Shown in pieces: positions 42,667-53,615 of a stretch of DNA of 64,000 nucleotides (position 1 is the first letter of the stretch; each line of letters opens with the position of its first letter). The DNA is from Cylindrotheca closterium (lineage: Eukaryota; Bacillariophyta; Bacillariophyceae; Bacillariales; Bacillariaceae): assembly GCA_933822405.4 (NCBI GenBank), contig CAKOGP040000779.1, forward strand, positions 262,291-326,290, in the 5' to 3' direction. A program made the translations under genes and the position numbers. Below the pieces are notes generated by a model. That model did not search any database. It was not told the DNA's origin and worked only from the letters and a program-made list of their open reading frames with translations.

Positions 42667-43080
42667 GAAGATGATACAGTGTGATTTTCAATCTTGCTTA
42701 ATTTTTTCGGATCTTGTGTCTTATGTACGCGTTATTGGAAGTTTTATTTGAGAAACCGCTCGTAGAATTCCAACTCGGCGGAGCGTTGCGTGTAATCGAA
42801 GATTTCCCGGCGCTGCCTCTGGGCTTGAATCGAATCAATCGCTTTCTTTTAAAAAATAGTCTGTCTGGAGCGGCCTGTAACTGGACCTACACGCGCCGAG
42901 TCAGCTTTTCGGGGGTGTCGTTCGGACAAAATGATGGGAATAGCATAGTCTTCAATTTTTTACACAAGTTTGGTTGACTGGCGCGTCTTTCTTTTCAAAA
43001 CTACTCGGCGTGCGTGCCTTTTTTAAATGCTTCCGAACCGTTGAACCTTCGTCCAAATGGACGAAAATAGTCGACCCTTC
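42667..43080. other. Intergenic upstream of protease copy 2
   Basis: No gene is supported here. The last 35 bases (about 43048-43080) contain a CGTCC-AAAT-GGACG inverted repeat and lead directly into the palindromic array. Confidence 0.4.
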
Positions 43081-43160
43081 GTCGAGTCCGACTATTCTCG
43101 TCGGAGTCCGACTATTCTCGTCGGAGTCCGACTATTCTCGTCGGAGTCCGACTATTCTTC
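43081..43160. repeat. Four tandem 20-bp units with internal palindrome
   Basis: Exactly four units of TCGGAGTCCGACTATTCTCG (first and last differ slightly) fill 43081-43160. Each contains GTCGGA-G-TCCGAC, an inverted repeat around one base. A second short-period run of AATGGACGA-type words follows at about 43164-43195. Confidence 0.9.
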
Positions 43161-43443
43161 GTCGAAATGGACGAAATGGACAAAATGGACGAAACTGGTT
43201 TCGGAGCTCGTGTAAAATTCTAAATGAATTCTATGGTTGGCATACCGTTGCACGCAAGCTGGTCCAAGAAGAATGACAAGCAACAACGGCAAAAAACGGT
43301 ATTTTAATACCACCTGCTACAGACATGTTGCATGCTTTCAGAAATTCAAACGTCAACCACGAATTGTACTCAGTTGAGTAATAGATTTAGGATTAATCCG
43401 ATCAAGAGGTTTAAAAATAATCTACCCTGTTTCTAATGCGACC

Positions 43444-43518
43444 AAGTTTCGTCGGGTCCGACGAAGTTTCGTCGGGTCCGACGAAGTTTCGTCGGTCCGA
43501 CGAAGTGTCCGACGAAGT
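43444..43518. repeat. Second palindromic 20-bp array
   Basis: Units of AAGTTTCGTCGGGTCCGACG repeat at a 20-bp period (two full units, one of 19 bp, one truncated). Each contains TCGTCGG-GT-CCGACGA, a 7-bp inverted repeat with a 2-base centre. The core words TCGTCGG and TCCGAC are shared with the array at 43081-43160, so the two arrays are related though their spacer words differ. Confidence 0.85.
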
Positions 43519-43732
43519 TCACCCATTTCAACGGAACGTCCACGAATGAAATGAATCTTTAGGCAGGCTCGTTTTCAGCGAAGCCCAAGCTCTGCATTGC
43601 GCAGAGTCTGTCACCGGCAAGTCAGCTTCCGTCATCCTTGATAGGCAATCTATACGACATCGCTGAGGACATTCCCAGCAAGCCTGCCATTTCAGGCCGC
43701 TCCTGGAGAATTGCACACGTATGCTATTGTCA

Positions 43733-44061
43733 ATCGACTATATGGAATCCTCAAATTGACGCACAACATTTTTTCCGTTGAAAATTGATTGCGATTGTCA
43801 GCGACAGTCAAATTTGACACAAATTTGACGGGATTTTGGCGGTCGATCAAATTCGAAATGATCGGTTGACCATCTGATCGGCTCGGCTAGAGATGCTCTG
43901 ATCTCAATCAATTAAAGGGCACCATAATCGACTAGATGGAATGTTCAAATTGACGGGCAGAACTAAAATGTCCGTAGAAAATTGACAGTGATTGTCGGAA
44001 ACCGTCAAATTTGACCCAAATTTGACGGGATTTTGGCGGTCCGTCAAATTCGAAATGACCG
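43733..44061. repeat. Degenerate direct duplication, about 193 bp apart
   Basis: 43733-43868 and 43926-44061 align over about 135 bases. Landmarks in both are ATCGACTA(T/G)ATGGAAT, TCAAATTGACG and TTTGACGGGATTTTGGCGGT, followed by TCAAATTCGAAATGA. Similarity seems to extend weakly past the end of each copy. The unit itself is rich in AAATTTGAC/GTCAAATTTG inverted words. No coding potential is seen; it may be an old non-autonomous element or a local tandem duplication. Confidence 0.75.
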
Positions 44062-44272
44062 GAGGGCTTATATATTTTTTCATCGCGACGCGCAATTTGA
44101 AATTTGTAGTCGAATGACGGTTGACGGCCTTGGTTGAAGAGGCTCTGAGGCCGGCTCCTTTTCGAATCACTTCAGTACCAAGAACCTTTAGAACCTACGT
44201 AGAAAGAAGTTCGCCGATTGGATTCCAAAAGATTATTGGAGCCAAATCGCTCACATAAAAAGAATTCGTAAG

Positions 44273-45714
44273 ATGAAGCAAGACAGTGGAACTGCAGTTT
44301 CTGCAAGTGTAGACAACCGAGTGAGCCTTAGGCATACTACAGGGTGTTTGTTTGATGGGAGATGTGCGGCGAAGGCGTTGTTGGTTACACTGATTATCGT
44401 GGGTGGAGCATTTGCTACAGGTTTGTTGTTTACATACGTGCAGCCCTTGGAGGGGCTCCCCTACATTGAAAACCGAGCCGAGCCTTCCATAGTGCGAAAA
44501 TTGCGCCCGGTTATGGAGAAGCCTAGGACGAAAGACTGCAGAGACACAATGGCCATGGAATTGGAAGCTCCAGAAGACCTTACATTGGGTTCGGCTGTTC
44601 AGGTACTTGCTAGTAAAGGGGCGGGCGGCAGACCTAAACACAGGAACACTCATAGATAAGGAAGGGAATGTACTACCTTTGCCGATCCCAACAGCAACCG
44701 ACAGAAGGGGAAGGAAGCTTTTCTTGCAAGGAACATGGAACAAAGTGGTCCTTGGTTTTAACACATTGCGGTCGCACATGGGCACTGCTTCGATTCCGTC
44801 CGGACACAGTGCTGTAGTCATAGCTTGTGAGGTTGGAGCCGTGGGAGGCTTCATCACTGGTGCAGCAGCCAACTTCCTTGTGCACACAATCGACACCGCT
44901 GGAGGATCATGCAATGACGAGAATGCTGCTGGTACAATAGTCAATATAGTCGGAAGTGTGGTTGTTGCTGTTGTTGCTGTTGTTTCAGTGTCATCTGGGT
45001 TTTCGGTCGTAGCTGCAGCTGAAGTAGGCTTCTGCAGCCTTACTTCGGCTATGATAACATGGGGTGAGGCCGACAGTGCTTTTTCGATGGTGAAAGGCAT
45101 AGACCGGTGTGACAGGAGGTTGGTAGCTAGGGAAAACGATGGTTTGGTAGGTTTCTATGACCGTGTGACATTTTGACGGCAAAGATGTGATTGAACTAGA
45201 CAGACGCCTAGGTGAAAAGCCGCTCGAACACCAGGTACACGCAAGTATAGATGAGCTGGGTGCTGTGTATGACGCATGGGCAGATCACTGGATTGACGGT
45301 GTCATTGATCATGGGGACGACCATGTGTATAAGACCCATAAAGCCCATTTCAGCACTGGATTAGTGGTATCTTTCACCGACTATGATACAAATGATCATG
45401 TGGGTATTGCAGCGACAGGAGACTGATTGGACGTAACGAAGATCTTCTGTCCTACGGTGAACTGTATCACCACAAGTTGGTACTGTGACGCACCAGAATC
45501 AGACAGCTGGTGTGATATGGAGCCTGAGACAAACGGAAATACGGCACACATCATAGTTTCTGCGTTGCGGCCTGGCCAGTTCAAGGTCAACCTAAGTGAA
45601 GGTACGATGAAGGCTAGGAAGCGTGGGAACATAGGAGGATCAACCAAGAGCGGCCATACCATCAATGTGTCTGCAGGGGACTCACTCCTACCACGTGCAG
45701 TTCCTAGTACATAG
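44273..45714 (+). pseudogene. Frame-disrupted gene of unknown family
   Basis: Three plus-strand frames read on from each other like one protein. 44273-44659 starts at an ATG and has one membrane helix at about 37-57 (ALLVTLIIVGGAFATGLLF). At about 44609 the natural continuation (LVKGRAADLNTGTLIDKEGN) needs one base removed. That frame runs to 45176, where removing one T from a T-run near 45172 gives TFDGKDVIELDRRLGEK and so on. This third frame has a TGA at 45424-45426 and then continues to 45714. A hydrophobic alanine/valine/glycine region lies at about 44815-45060. I recognise no family. A multi-exon gene is a possible alternative, but the needed splice sites are poor. The long minus-strand frame over the same bases looks like a shadow. 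Confidence 0.45.
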
Positions 45715-47600
45715 TACTGTACTTGGACTGGATGACGGACAGCGCCACCAATTTCCACTGTAGGTTTGACGTTAGCGGGTTACTTTTTGGAGCTAATGTG
45801 AAGAAGCTTGTTGAGGCATAGGTGCTCAATAAATCAGAGATCTGTCACCAATAAATTGTCTCCTAGACTAACGTAGTCGTGTGCCACCCATAGCTTCATC
45901 AGGACCCACCCAATTTTTCGAAAATCGCGGGATTCGCGCGCTCCGAGGAGTCTCAACAAACGGGCCGATCTGGTTTTGAAAGGTGGATAGAAGCACAATC
46001 CCCCTTTTCTGAAAGTGTATATTTGCTCATGCACGTGTCCTCAGATTGTTTTTGTGCCTCTTCTCTTGTCTTTTTACGCGGTAAATGAGGGTGATGCGTC
46101 AGATCTTTCAACTGCATCAAACTCAAATACATCCTAAACACTCGAATTTCAAACACTCGATTTTTTTCTAAACATCTCTAAACACTCGAATTTTCTCTAA
46201 ACACTCGAATTTCCTTTTTTTAAACACTCGAATATCTTGTCATCAACACTCCAACAATTTTGGAAAGCCCCAACAGTAAACCTCACAACTAATCAGTTTA
46301 AAGTTTCACTATAGATGCTTTGCTTGCATTCTGGCTGGTGCAGTTATCAATATTATGGTTGGGGACGTCTTTGCGGGCTAATGAAATACTGGGTAAAAAA
46401 TGATCAAGATTTCCAATTGTCGCTGAAAATTGATAAAGAAACGTTCCAATCAACCTGTAAACCCACATATAGAAGCTTGATGAGTGCCATCATGTCATGG
46501 CACACTTGCATGACCCCCCACTGGCCGATCCATGACACATAGCCGGCAGCTAGATGATGCAAAAGTCGTATATGTGACAACAGCGCCATCTGCCTTTTTT
46601 GTAATATAGTTATTTTAGGGGGCGAAAGTTGGTCCCTTAAGTAAACCTATTTACCCGCATCTTCGGCCGCACGGAAAGCTAGCGCGGAGGTCCAGAGAGA
46701 CCAAAAGTGCCACTTTGGGGGGTGGTGGTAAAAAATCCTACAATAAAATTGTAAACGCACCCCCCAATTTTGTTGCAGCCATCAAAAGGAATCATATACA
46801 TAGTCCATACGAAATGCAATTTTTTGTCCCAATAAGATCCTGAACTCAAATTGTTGTTACCTAATAGACAAAAACTGCAATCTTCATAACCGACGTTGGC
46901 TAAAGTCAAATTCTGAATTCGAGATACGGTTTGCCATGCCATCATGCACAGTTGACCATTACAGTCAAAACTGAACTGCATATCCTAACCTGCCTATTCC
47001 AATCTTTCACTTCCAAGACTGTCTTGCCACATCTGAAGTGCGACATGCAAAAAAGGTTCACTTTCTTACTCAACCATCATTGGGAACAGGTCTCCATAGC
47101 AGAGTTTTTATATTTGGGGACACAGTAGGGATGGATGCGCTACTGTAAATTTAATTTACAGTAATTTACAGTGTCAAATGTACTGACCCCCTTTTTGATA
47201 TTGTCTGCTGTTTGTCCGACAACATGACACGTTGACAAAAAATTCAAAATACTGTGCTAATATTTTTTGCTTCACAACGATGGTGAGCCTTGTGGCCAAT
47301 GAATTCATCGCCCACAGCAAGAAAATAGTTGAAATGTTGATACTAGCTTCATCGTGACAGTATGGAAATTGACAACTGAAGTGATATGGACGCATTAGAC
47401 TCTTTGATTGTTGAAATGACCTCTCAAGGCCAACCAAGAACCAGGAGGTCTGATGTTCGGTTTCAGAGCCCCTGGACGCCATGCAAAGAAAGGGTTACTC
47501 AACAATATGCCAATGTCTTCTCTGAATGGCTCACTACAAATACAGGAGACTGTGGTTCATTGAAAGATTTTGACAAGATGAAGCACACAGTCACCTAAAA
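45715..47600. other. Gene-poor stretch
   Basis: No supported gene. It contains the short interspersed repeat at 46134-46256, and a perfect 9-bp inverted repeat ACTGTAAAT/ATTTACAGT with a 3-base centre at about 47144-47164. A 70-codon frame at 47386-47598 ends directly before the 180-bp tandem repeat; it has no recognisable domain and is probably debris. Confidence 0.45.
46134..46256. repeat. Imperfect tandem repeat with core AAACACTCGAATT
   Basis: Five or six copies of a (CT)AAACACTCGAATTT-type unit at irregular 17-25 base spacing, the last copies degenerate (AACACTCCAA). AT-rich linkers separate them. Confidence 0.75.
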
Positions 47601-48216
47601 CGTGAGCTGATTCCATTCACAATGTTTTAAAATCTGACAAAGACGTATAGACTACTATGCCAACAGGGAAGAACTTTCTTCATTCTATCACACAGCAACC
47701 ACAGGATTGTATCAACAGAGGCGCCGATCCAAGTGCACAGTGTCTCCTACCATGATTGACAATTATATGCCCACGGGCGTAAATTGATTCTTCCATTCAC
47801 GATGTTTTGAAATCTGACAAAGACATGTAGAGTACTATGCCAACGGGCAAGAACTTTCTTCATTTTTTCACACAGCGACCACAGGATTGTATCAACGGAG
47901 GCGCCAATCCAAGTGCACAGTGTCTCCTACCATGATTGACAATTATATGCCCATGGACGTAAGTTAATTCTTCCATTCACAATGTTTTGAAATCTGACAA
48001 AGACGCGTAGAGTACTATGCCAATGGGGAAGAACTTTCTTCATTGTTTCACACAGCGACCAAAGGACTATATCAACGGAGACGCCAATCCAAGTGCACAG
48101 TGTCTCCTACCATGATTGACAATTATATGCCCATGGACGATGTAAGTTGATTCTTCCATTCACGGTGTTTTGAAATCTGACAAAGACGTGTAGAGTACTA
48201 TGCCAATAGGGAAGAA
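47601..48216. repeat. Tandem repeat of about 180 bp, 3.4 copies
   Basis: The landmark TTCCATTCAC starts at 47611, 47791, 47971 and 48154, giving periods of 180, 180 and 183 bases. Copies agree over most of their length (for instance AAATCTGACAAAGAC, AGTGCACAGTGTCTCCTACC and ATGATTGACAATTATATGCC recur). The fourth copy breaks off after about 60 bases. No copy codes for protein. Confidence 0.9.
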
Positions 48217-48395
48217 CTTTTGTCAACCAACCAGGAGTTAGGATCAATTTGCAGTAAAGATACTTTGTATGCTGTACAAATCAATCACATTATAAGGACC
48301 CATGGGTGTATACAAGTACGTTGACAGGTAAGTAGCTGTTGCAGCAATACACTGTTGTAATCAACTGAGATTTGTACAGACAGTTTCTCGACAAG

Positions 48396-48598
48396 GACTG
48401 AAGATGACTGTCCAGAACACCATTGGACAATGAACCAGTGGCATGAAGGAGAAGATTGTGAGAACAAACTATATGGTATAGAGATATATACAAGCAAATC
48501 ACCCACAAACTTACTACAGAATTGACCATCCTAGCCAACTGATACTTGCATAGAGGAATTCAAGACAACAACTGAAGATGACTGTCCAGAACACCATT
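48396..48598. repeat. Direct repeat pair, 29 bp each
   Basis: A 28-base identical sequence beginning ACTGAAGATGACTGTCC occurs at about 48397-48424 and 48571-48598, about 174 bases apart, beside the 180-bp array and before the retroelement fragment. Confidence 0.75.
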
Positions 48599-48738
48599 CC
48601 TCAATCAACTGCTGCCTCAAACACTTAAATATAGTTTGAGGTAATGTAATACTATAGTTATAACAAAGATACGCATGAACTATCATGTCATATTCAGGTA
48701 TAACTAAGATTGGTCCTCAGACTGACTTGGTTTGCCCT

Positions 48739-49220
48739 CTATGATTGGCGTTCATTGCCTGGGTCATCAGTTGTTTGGGCTGGAAAAGTTGTAGTAGTCC
48801 CTTGATGAGTTCTGATTTGCATCGCTCCTTTGAGTTCATGCACTATGGTATCACCTTCCAAAACAACAAAGACATCATCATCTTTGTCCAGATCAAGATC
48901 ACCAATGTTATAGTTCTTGTAGCGGCGGTGCTTGTTCTTGGTGAGATTGTTGCAATCGGCAACAGCTTGGCATTGGCCAGAGGCTTGTTCCAAGTCAACA
49001 ATGGCAGGAACATTGAGTAGCATGTCACGGTGGAAGAAGATGGCACCAGGAGAGGCAACCAGAGACTTGTTGACAGTGGCACCTATTGCACGCTGAGCAA
49101 AGGCAAGGACAGTGTTGATAACTTTGGAGGCAGTCTTGATGTTGCTGTCATGGATGTTTGCAGTTGGATAGCAGCATGGGATTGCTCAACAATAGTGTTG
49201 ACCTGAATTTGAAGTCTAGG
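48739..49220 (-). mobile_element. LTR-retrotransposon pol fragment (end of integrase)
   Basis: Read on the minus strand, VNTIVEQSHAAIQ (known pattern of the integrase core end, N-x-x-x-E-x-x-H) is followed, after a frame change, by FAQRAIGATVNKS, SPGAIFFHRDMLLNVP and then a basic HRRYKNYNIGD segment, ending in a stop at 48739. The SPG-x-x-FHRDM and K-x-x-R-x-x-x-Y-x-x-G-D patterns are familiar from the integrase tail of diatom and other stramenopile LTR retrotransposons. Only the last 150 or so residues survive. No LTR was identified. Confidence 0.6.
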
Positions 49221-49280
49221 AATAGATAGTTATTAAGGTTAGGAAAGCACACGGCTCTTCTACCTGTAACACTCATCATC

Positions 49281-51293
49281 ATGACCATTACGGACTTCAC
49301 TGGCTGTGCGCAAAAAGAGCTAACGTTACCTCACCACCCAGGCGAGCTACCCAAACCATGATTCCAAGGCAGTCCTTGATGCCTTTGATCCCACCAAGGA
49401 CCTTCAGTTGCAAGATCTGAACAGCCTTGTCAAAAAGGGCATACAAGGGGGCGCCCCCGCCTGGTACACAGGATGGTCAAAGGAGGTGAACGCCTTTAAT
49501 TTCTGGCATTGGCCAATGATTAGATACACCACGGTTGGCAAAAAGAAAGAACAGCATTTTGATAAGTTGTATGTGCTGGACCATGACGTTCTGGAGAACG
49601 GGAGCAACCCACTGGCATTCTCTTGGCCGGCAAAGGCCTTCTCGAAAACCTATCCAGTTAAGGTTCCAAAGTTGGAGGCATGGTTGATAAAGGAGGAGGA
49701 GCTTGAGCAGGATCACTCCAAGGTGTTCATGATGGAGGATATCAGTGACAAAGATCCTGAGACGGCTTATGACCTACTGGTTACATGCAAGCAAATGCCC
49801 ATTCCCAAGGAGCTCTTGGATATCACTTGGGACGGATCTTTGGCACGCAAAGTCTTGAGATTGGTGATTGACAGAATCAAGATTCTCAGCAACAGCGAGG
49901 AGCCCGAAAAAATTTCAGAAGTGCAGGAAAAGTTCCGGCACTTTGTGGACCATTGACGCGTGGCAAACCGTCATCAGGAGAGATCAGCTTTTGAAGAACG
50001 TCGGAGAACCTGCTGTTCTCACTGCAACATTGGCCTGATGTTGGGTTTCCAGAGTAATCACTTTGGATTTTGCCAGATTGGACTTGGAGGACTCAATTGG
50101 AGATCCCCCTAACAAGACCTACAAACTGCTCACCAAGACCTTGGCAGCTGTTGAAGAGAGTAACAAGACAACCAAGACCTCTGTGGAATCGCTTTTGGAG
50201 GTAGTGGTAGCGGGCATCCATGGCAAAGTATCGGACAAGGCGCCCCCAAATACAGTGGAAAAGAAGTAGCCCACAAGACTCTCCTATCTGAAGAGAGTTG
50301 CTGGTACTAAAACCTCAGCTCAGCTCCCCACCGCACAAGCTAGCAAAGTGTAAGAAGCACAAATCAATTGGAATTGTGCAGTCCCTGCTGGACAATGAGG
50401 CCAAGAAGCTGAACCTCAATTTGGAATTCATCGTTTCAGCTGGAGTGATTAATAGGCTGGTGGAATTGGAATTTTGTTTGTGCGGCAATGTTGAAAAGGG
50501 TTTGAACATGTTTGATAGTGTCTGTTTCCAGCACTACAAAAATGCAAACGCGATCAACAATTACAACAAGAGCAATTATTGGTTGACAGCTTCAATGAAG
50601 GATTATCAAGCCCACAACAAGATCAAGCATGCTATCTTCCCAAAGGATCCCATGCAGTTCCGTGAGATGGTCACTGGTATGCTGGTATTCTACTGTGTAG
50701 TGTTTGGAGAAACTCATCCACTGACAGCCGTGTACAAGAAGTTTGCCAAGAATGTGGATACCATCACACAAAAAATGGGAGTGTCCCAGCAGGAGCGAGC
50801 ACTCAAGCAATTCCTATTTGGAATCTATTCCCAAATTGATCGTTACTTTGAACATTTGGTGAGATCCGGCACAAACGCAGAAGAAAACCTACCCGACTTA
50901 GGCACCTATGTGGAGACCTGCTTCCATGGAGGAAGCCTACCAGAGTCAAACTTGTTTGCTGTCGCAAAGGACTCTGGCGGAACTGGTGGAACAGGAGACA
51001 AGACTTAAAGTCAGCTGAAGAGAGAGAAGGAAAGGGCCCAGAAGAAGAGCCTGGGCAAATCAGTAAAAAATCCTGACATGAACAAAGAACATCGCTACAC
51101 CGGAAGAACTACTACTGAGTTAATCAAACGGACAGGCAAACAGCCTCCAAAGCATGCCAAGAGAAAGGAACTGTGCCTCATTTGGCACCCAAAGGGCGAA
51201 TGCAAGGAGAACTGTGAACATAAGTATTCCCATTGTAAGCTGACTGACAAGGAAGCAACTGCGATGAAGGATTATGTAAATAAGAATAAGTGA
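49281..51293 (+). mobile_element. Degenerate retroelement gag-like region
   Basis: Four plus-strand open stretches in different frames form one decayed coding region: 49281-49350 (MTITDFTGC...), then a frame open through 49408-49956, then 50063-50269, 50298-51008 and 51078-51293. The second has HWPMIRYTTVGKK and ends in an acidic/helical segment. The fourth (236 codons) is helical (GIYSQIDRYFEHLVR) with a short Gly/Thr-rich end. The last carries a Cys-rich knuckle, CLIWHPKGEC followed by C-x(3)-C-x(6)-C spacing, much like the gag tails of diatom retroelements. It points away from the pol fragment at 48739-49220, so the two are not parts of one intact element in place. The retroelement call rests mostly on the Cys knuckle. 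Confidence 0.45.
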
Positions 51294-52436
51294 GATGGAG
51301 GCTGTGACTCCAGCTCAACAGCCTCCTCTTTACTCAACAAAACAGTTGGTTGGAGGCAACGGATCTGTGCTGATATTGGGACCAAAGTTGATAGAAGATT
51401 CAGGATTGGCAGAAGGGTACAGTAGAGGTGGTGCCGAGCATTGGTAGAGCTGCAGTTCCTGACGATTGCGGAACTTTTGACTTGTTTTGTGCCGATGGTG
51501 AAGAATCAATTGGATTGGTCTAATTGAAACAGCGAAATAGTTCTTTCATATTCATAAACTAGTACCATGAATATATTTACTTTTCCAATTTACTTTCCAT
51601 GCAAAATGTACATTTTGGACCGCCTAGCCTACTTGGAGAATCTTGAGGTCACATTTGAATGTCAATTCTGAGCTAAACTATGAGATTTTAAAGGACAATA
51701 CAACCCTTGCATAAGCCAGTTGCAACCCCCCCCCGTTCAAAGGTAACCCGCAAATTTATGCAAAACACTAGAGCAGATTAAAAATAAATTGAAGGAATTT
51801 TTGCATACCGGCCAGTTTTGGTCTTTCCTATGTTGGAGTCAGAAATAAGCAGACTGTGCTCTATTGTGAGTGCCTTTAGTAGCGCTCAGAACAAACTCTC
51901 TGCAATCTAAATTTTTAATCAACTGTGCAACACTTCCACAATGTTGCACACGATGTTGATGTCGACCTCAACAGAGGATTTTGATGTTATCCTTGACGGA
52001 GGATTTTTTGTTGGGCCATTGGAATGGAAAGGGGGGAAAGAAAAAAAAGAGGGATGCCAGAAAGCAAGCAAAAGCAAAAGCTCCCTGACGGTCTTGACCA
52101 AGCAGCTATGCCCCTTCTATTGTCTCCATCTTCCCACAATCTCTCATTGTGGACAATGTCTTCACCAAATCTTCCGCCCTCTTCGTCAACACTCTTTGCT
52201 CCGTCCGCCAACCATATGTACCAAACCTCCACTGAAGCGTCGCGCTTCAATTGACGCGACGGAAATTGAGCATGCGTCTCCCGTCTTGCCGATCGATCAA
52301 TAATCTCGTGCAAATTCGACTCGTTGGAGTGTTTCATTCAATGACCATAACACATTAAATTTGATAATGCGTTGGTTGCATTATTTTATCATCCATCATC
52401 ATTGTCGCACTGTAGTATCCCTTGAAATCATAACAA
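51294..52436. other. Intergenic, nothing recognised
   Basis: Contains a C10 run at about 51726 and purine-rich sequence near 52030-52050. Two overlapping frames at 51941-52337 on opposite strands look like chance. It should include the promoter of the gene at 52437 at its right end. Confidence 0.4.
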
Positions 52437-53120
52437 ATGTCTACAACAAAGAAAGAATTGAGCATTCGAAGGTTTGAGCAATCCAACTGCTCTTCAGTGA
52501 GCAGCATGACTCCTGCGCTGCAATCGCCCAATGATTCCTCCTCGTTGGAGGAGGAGTATTCCCAAGCTGCTCGGAAGCTGGATCATGGGGCCAGTTTTTC
52601 AGATGCGGCATCTACCATTCTAGCAAAGCCATCCTACCGCTTCAAGACTGAATCCTCTCTTCCATGGGGTCACCGACCTCATCCTGTCATGGGAATTTCC
52701 TGTCTCTGTTACTTATTGGTAGTTCCTTATCTATTGCCCTGTCATCCAGCCGCAGGTTTCATGTTCATTTTGACGACGCTCTGCAGCTATTGCTCTGACC
52801 ATTTGTATACTGGAGTGAACTCGCTGGCACACATGTTTGACAAGCTTGTGGCACCCACCACCTTTTGCTTTGCGCTGCGGGCCATTTACACGACCGGTGG
52901 ACTCACCTGGGCCATTACCTCCAATGTGGCGGTAATCTGTCACGTCTTGGCCATGTCGGCAGCAAAGCAAAACAACTATGAAGGCTTTGTCCTGTGGCAT
53001 ACTCTATGGCATGTAGTAGGAGTTGCTCTGATGGTTGCCTGTTGTATTGTCAATGACACCATGACCGAGTGCATTGTTCCAGGAAAACAAGAGGATATGG
53101 GTTTATGGTACGGAATGTAA
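52437..53120 (+). CDS. Multi-pass membrane protein, possible CREST-superfamily hydrolase
   Basis: A 227-aa protein from an ATG. Residues 1-80 are polar; then there are about five hydrophobic segments (about 84-102, 107-122, 135-152, 160-175 and 185-205). Polar residues sit at membrane edges: SDHLYTG followed by SLAHMFDK, and late in the protein LWHTLWHVVG. The H-x(3)-H in the last helix and an upstream S/H/D group recall the CREST superfamily (alkaline ceramidase, Per1/PGAP3, PAQR, TMEM8), in which these residues bind zinc. The protein has fewer helices than the usual seven, so this is a suggestion. A plain unknown membrane protein is the safe description. Confidence 0.55.
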   Translation: MSTTKKELSIRRFEQSNCSSVSSMTPALQSPNDSSSLEEEYSQAARKLDHGASFSDAASTILAKPSYRFKTESSLPWGHRPHPVMGISCLCYLLVVPYLLPCHPAAGFMFILTTLCSYCSDHLYTGVNSLAHMFDKLVAPTTFCFALRAIYTTGGLTWAITSNVAVICHVLAMSAAKQNNYEGFVLWHTLWHVVGVALMVACCIVNDTMTECIVPGKQEDMGLWYGM

Positions 53121-53615
53121 AGGGTTTTGGATCACCACCACCACCACCATCATTACCACCACTATTATTATTATCGCATGGCAGATGAAAACAAAATGCA
53201 AAATAGTCTGGGATTGCTTATTGCCACTATTATCTCCATCACTCCAGCATTATTGGCTCAGATGTCTAATTGTACAACAACGTCTGTTGACCTGCAGATC
53301 TATGTAACTTCACAATGATTGATTCCCAATGGTTTCGAACGGGAAGTTTTCATCGAATTGTTGCTCGGGAAATTGGTGGGGTTTGATGCCCTTGTGTATG
53401 CGATCATTGAAAACTGAAACATGCGCGTGGTCTGATAGTGAAACTGCTACAATCAAGTCAAAGCTACAATCAAGTCAAAGCAGCATTTTTATTTCACACT
53501 TCTACAATACTGTACGCACAAAAGTTCAAATTTCAGTAATTGCTTTCTATGATGGTCGTGTTGCTGGTCGTACAGTAAAATCATTCAAGTTCGGTCTAAA
53601 TTACTACTACTATTG
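53121..53615. other. Convergent intergenic region with microsatellite
   Basis: Contains CAC/CAT and TAT trinucleotide-like runs at about 53130-53175 and a duplicated 15-base word (GCTACAATCAAGTCAAA) at about 53446-53478. It lies between two convergent genes. Confidence 0.5.

Noticed and set aside
43081..43160. CRISPR-like array
   Set aside because: Units are directly adjacent 20-mers without spacers, in a eukaryotic context.
44195..45100. 301-codon minus-strand ORF opposite the disrupted plus-strand gene
   Set aside because: The plus-strand frames look far more protein-like and continue beyond it; the minus-strand product has no domain or regular hydrophobic pattern.
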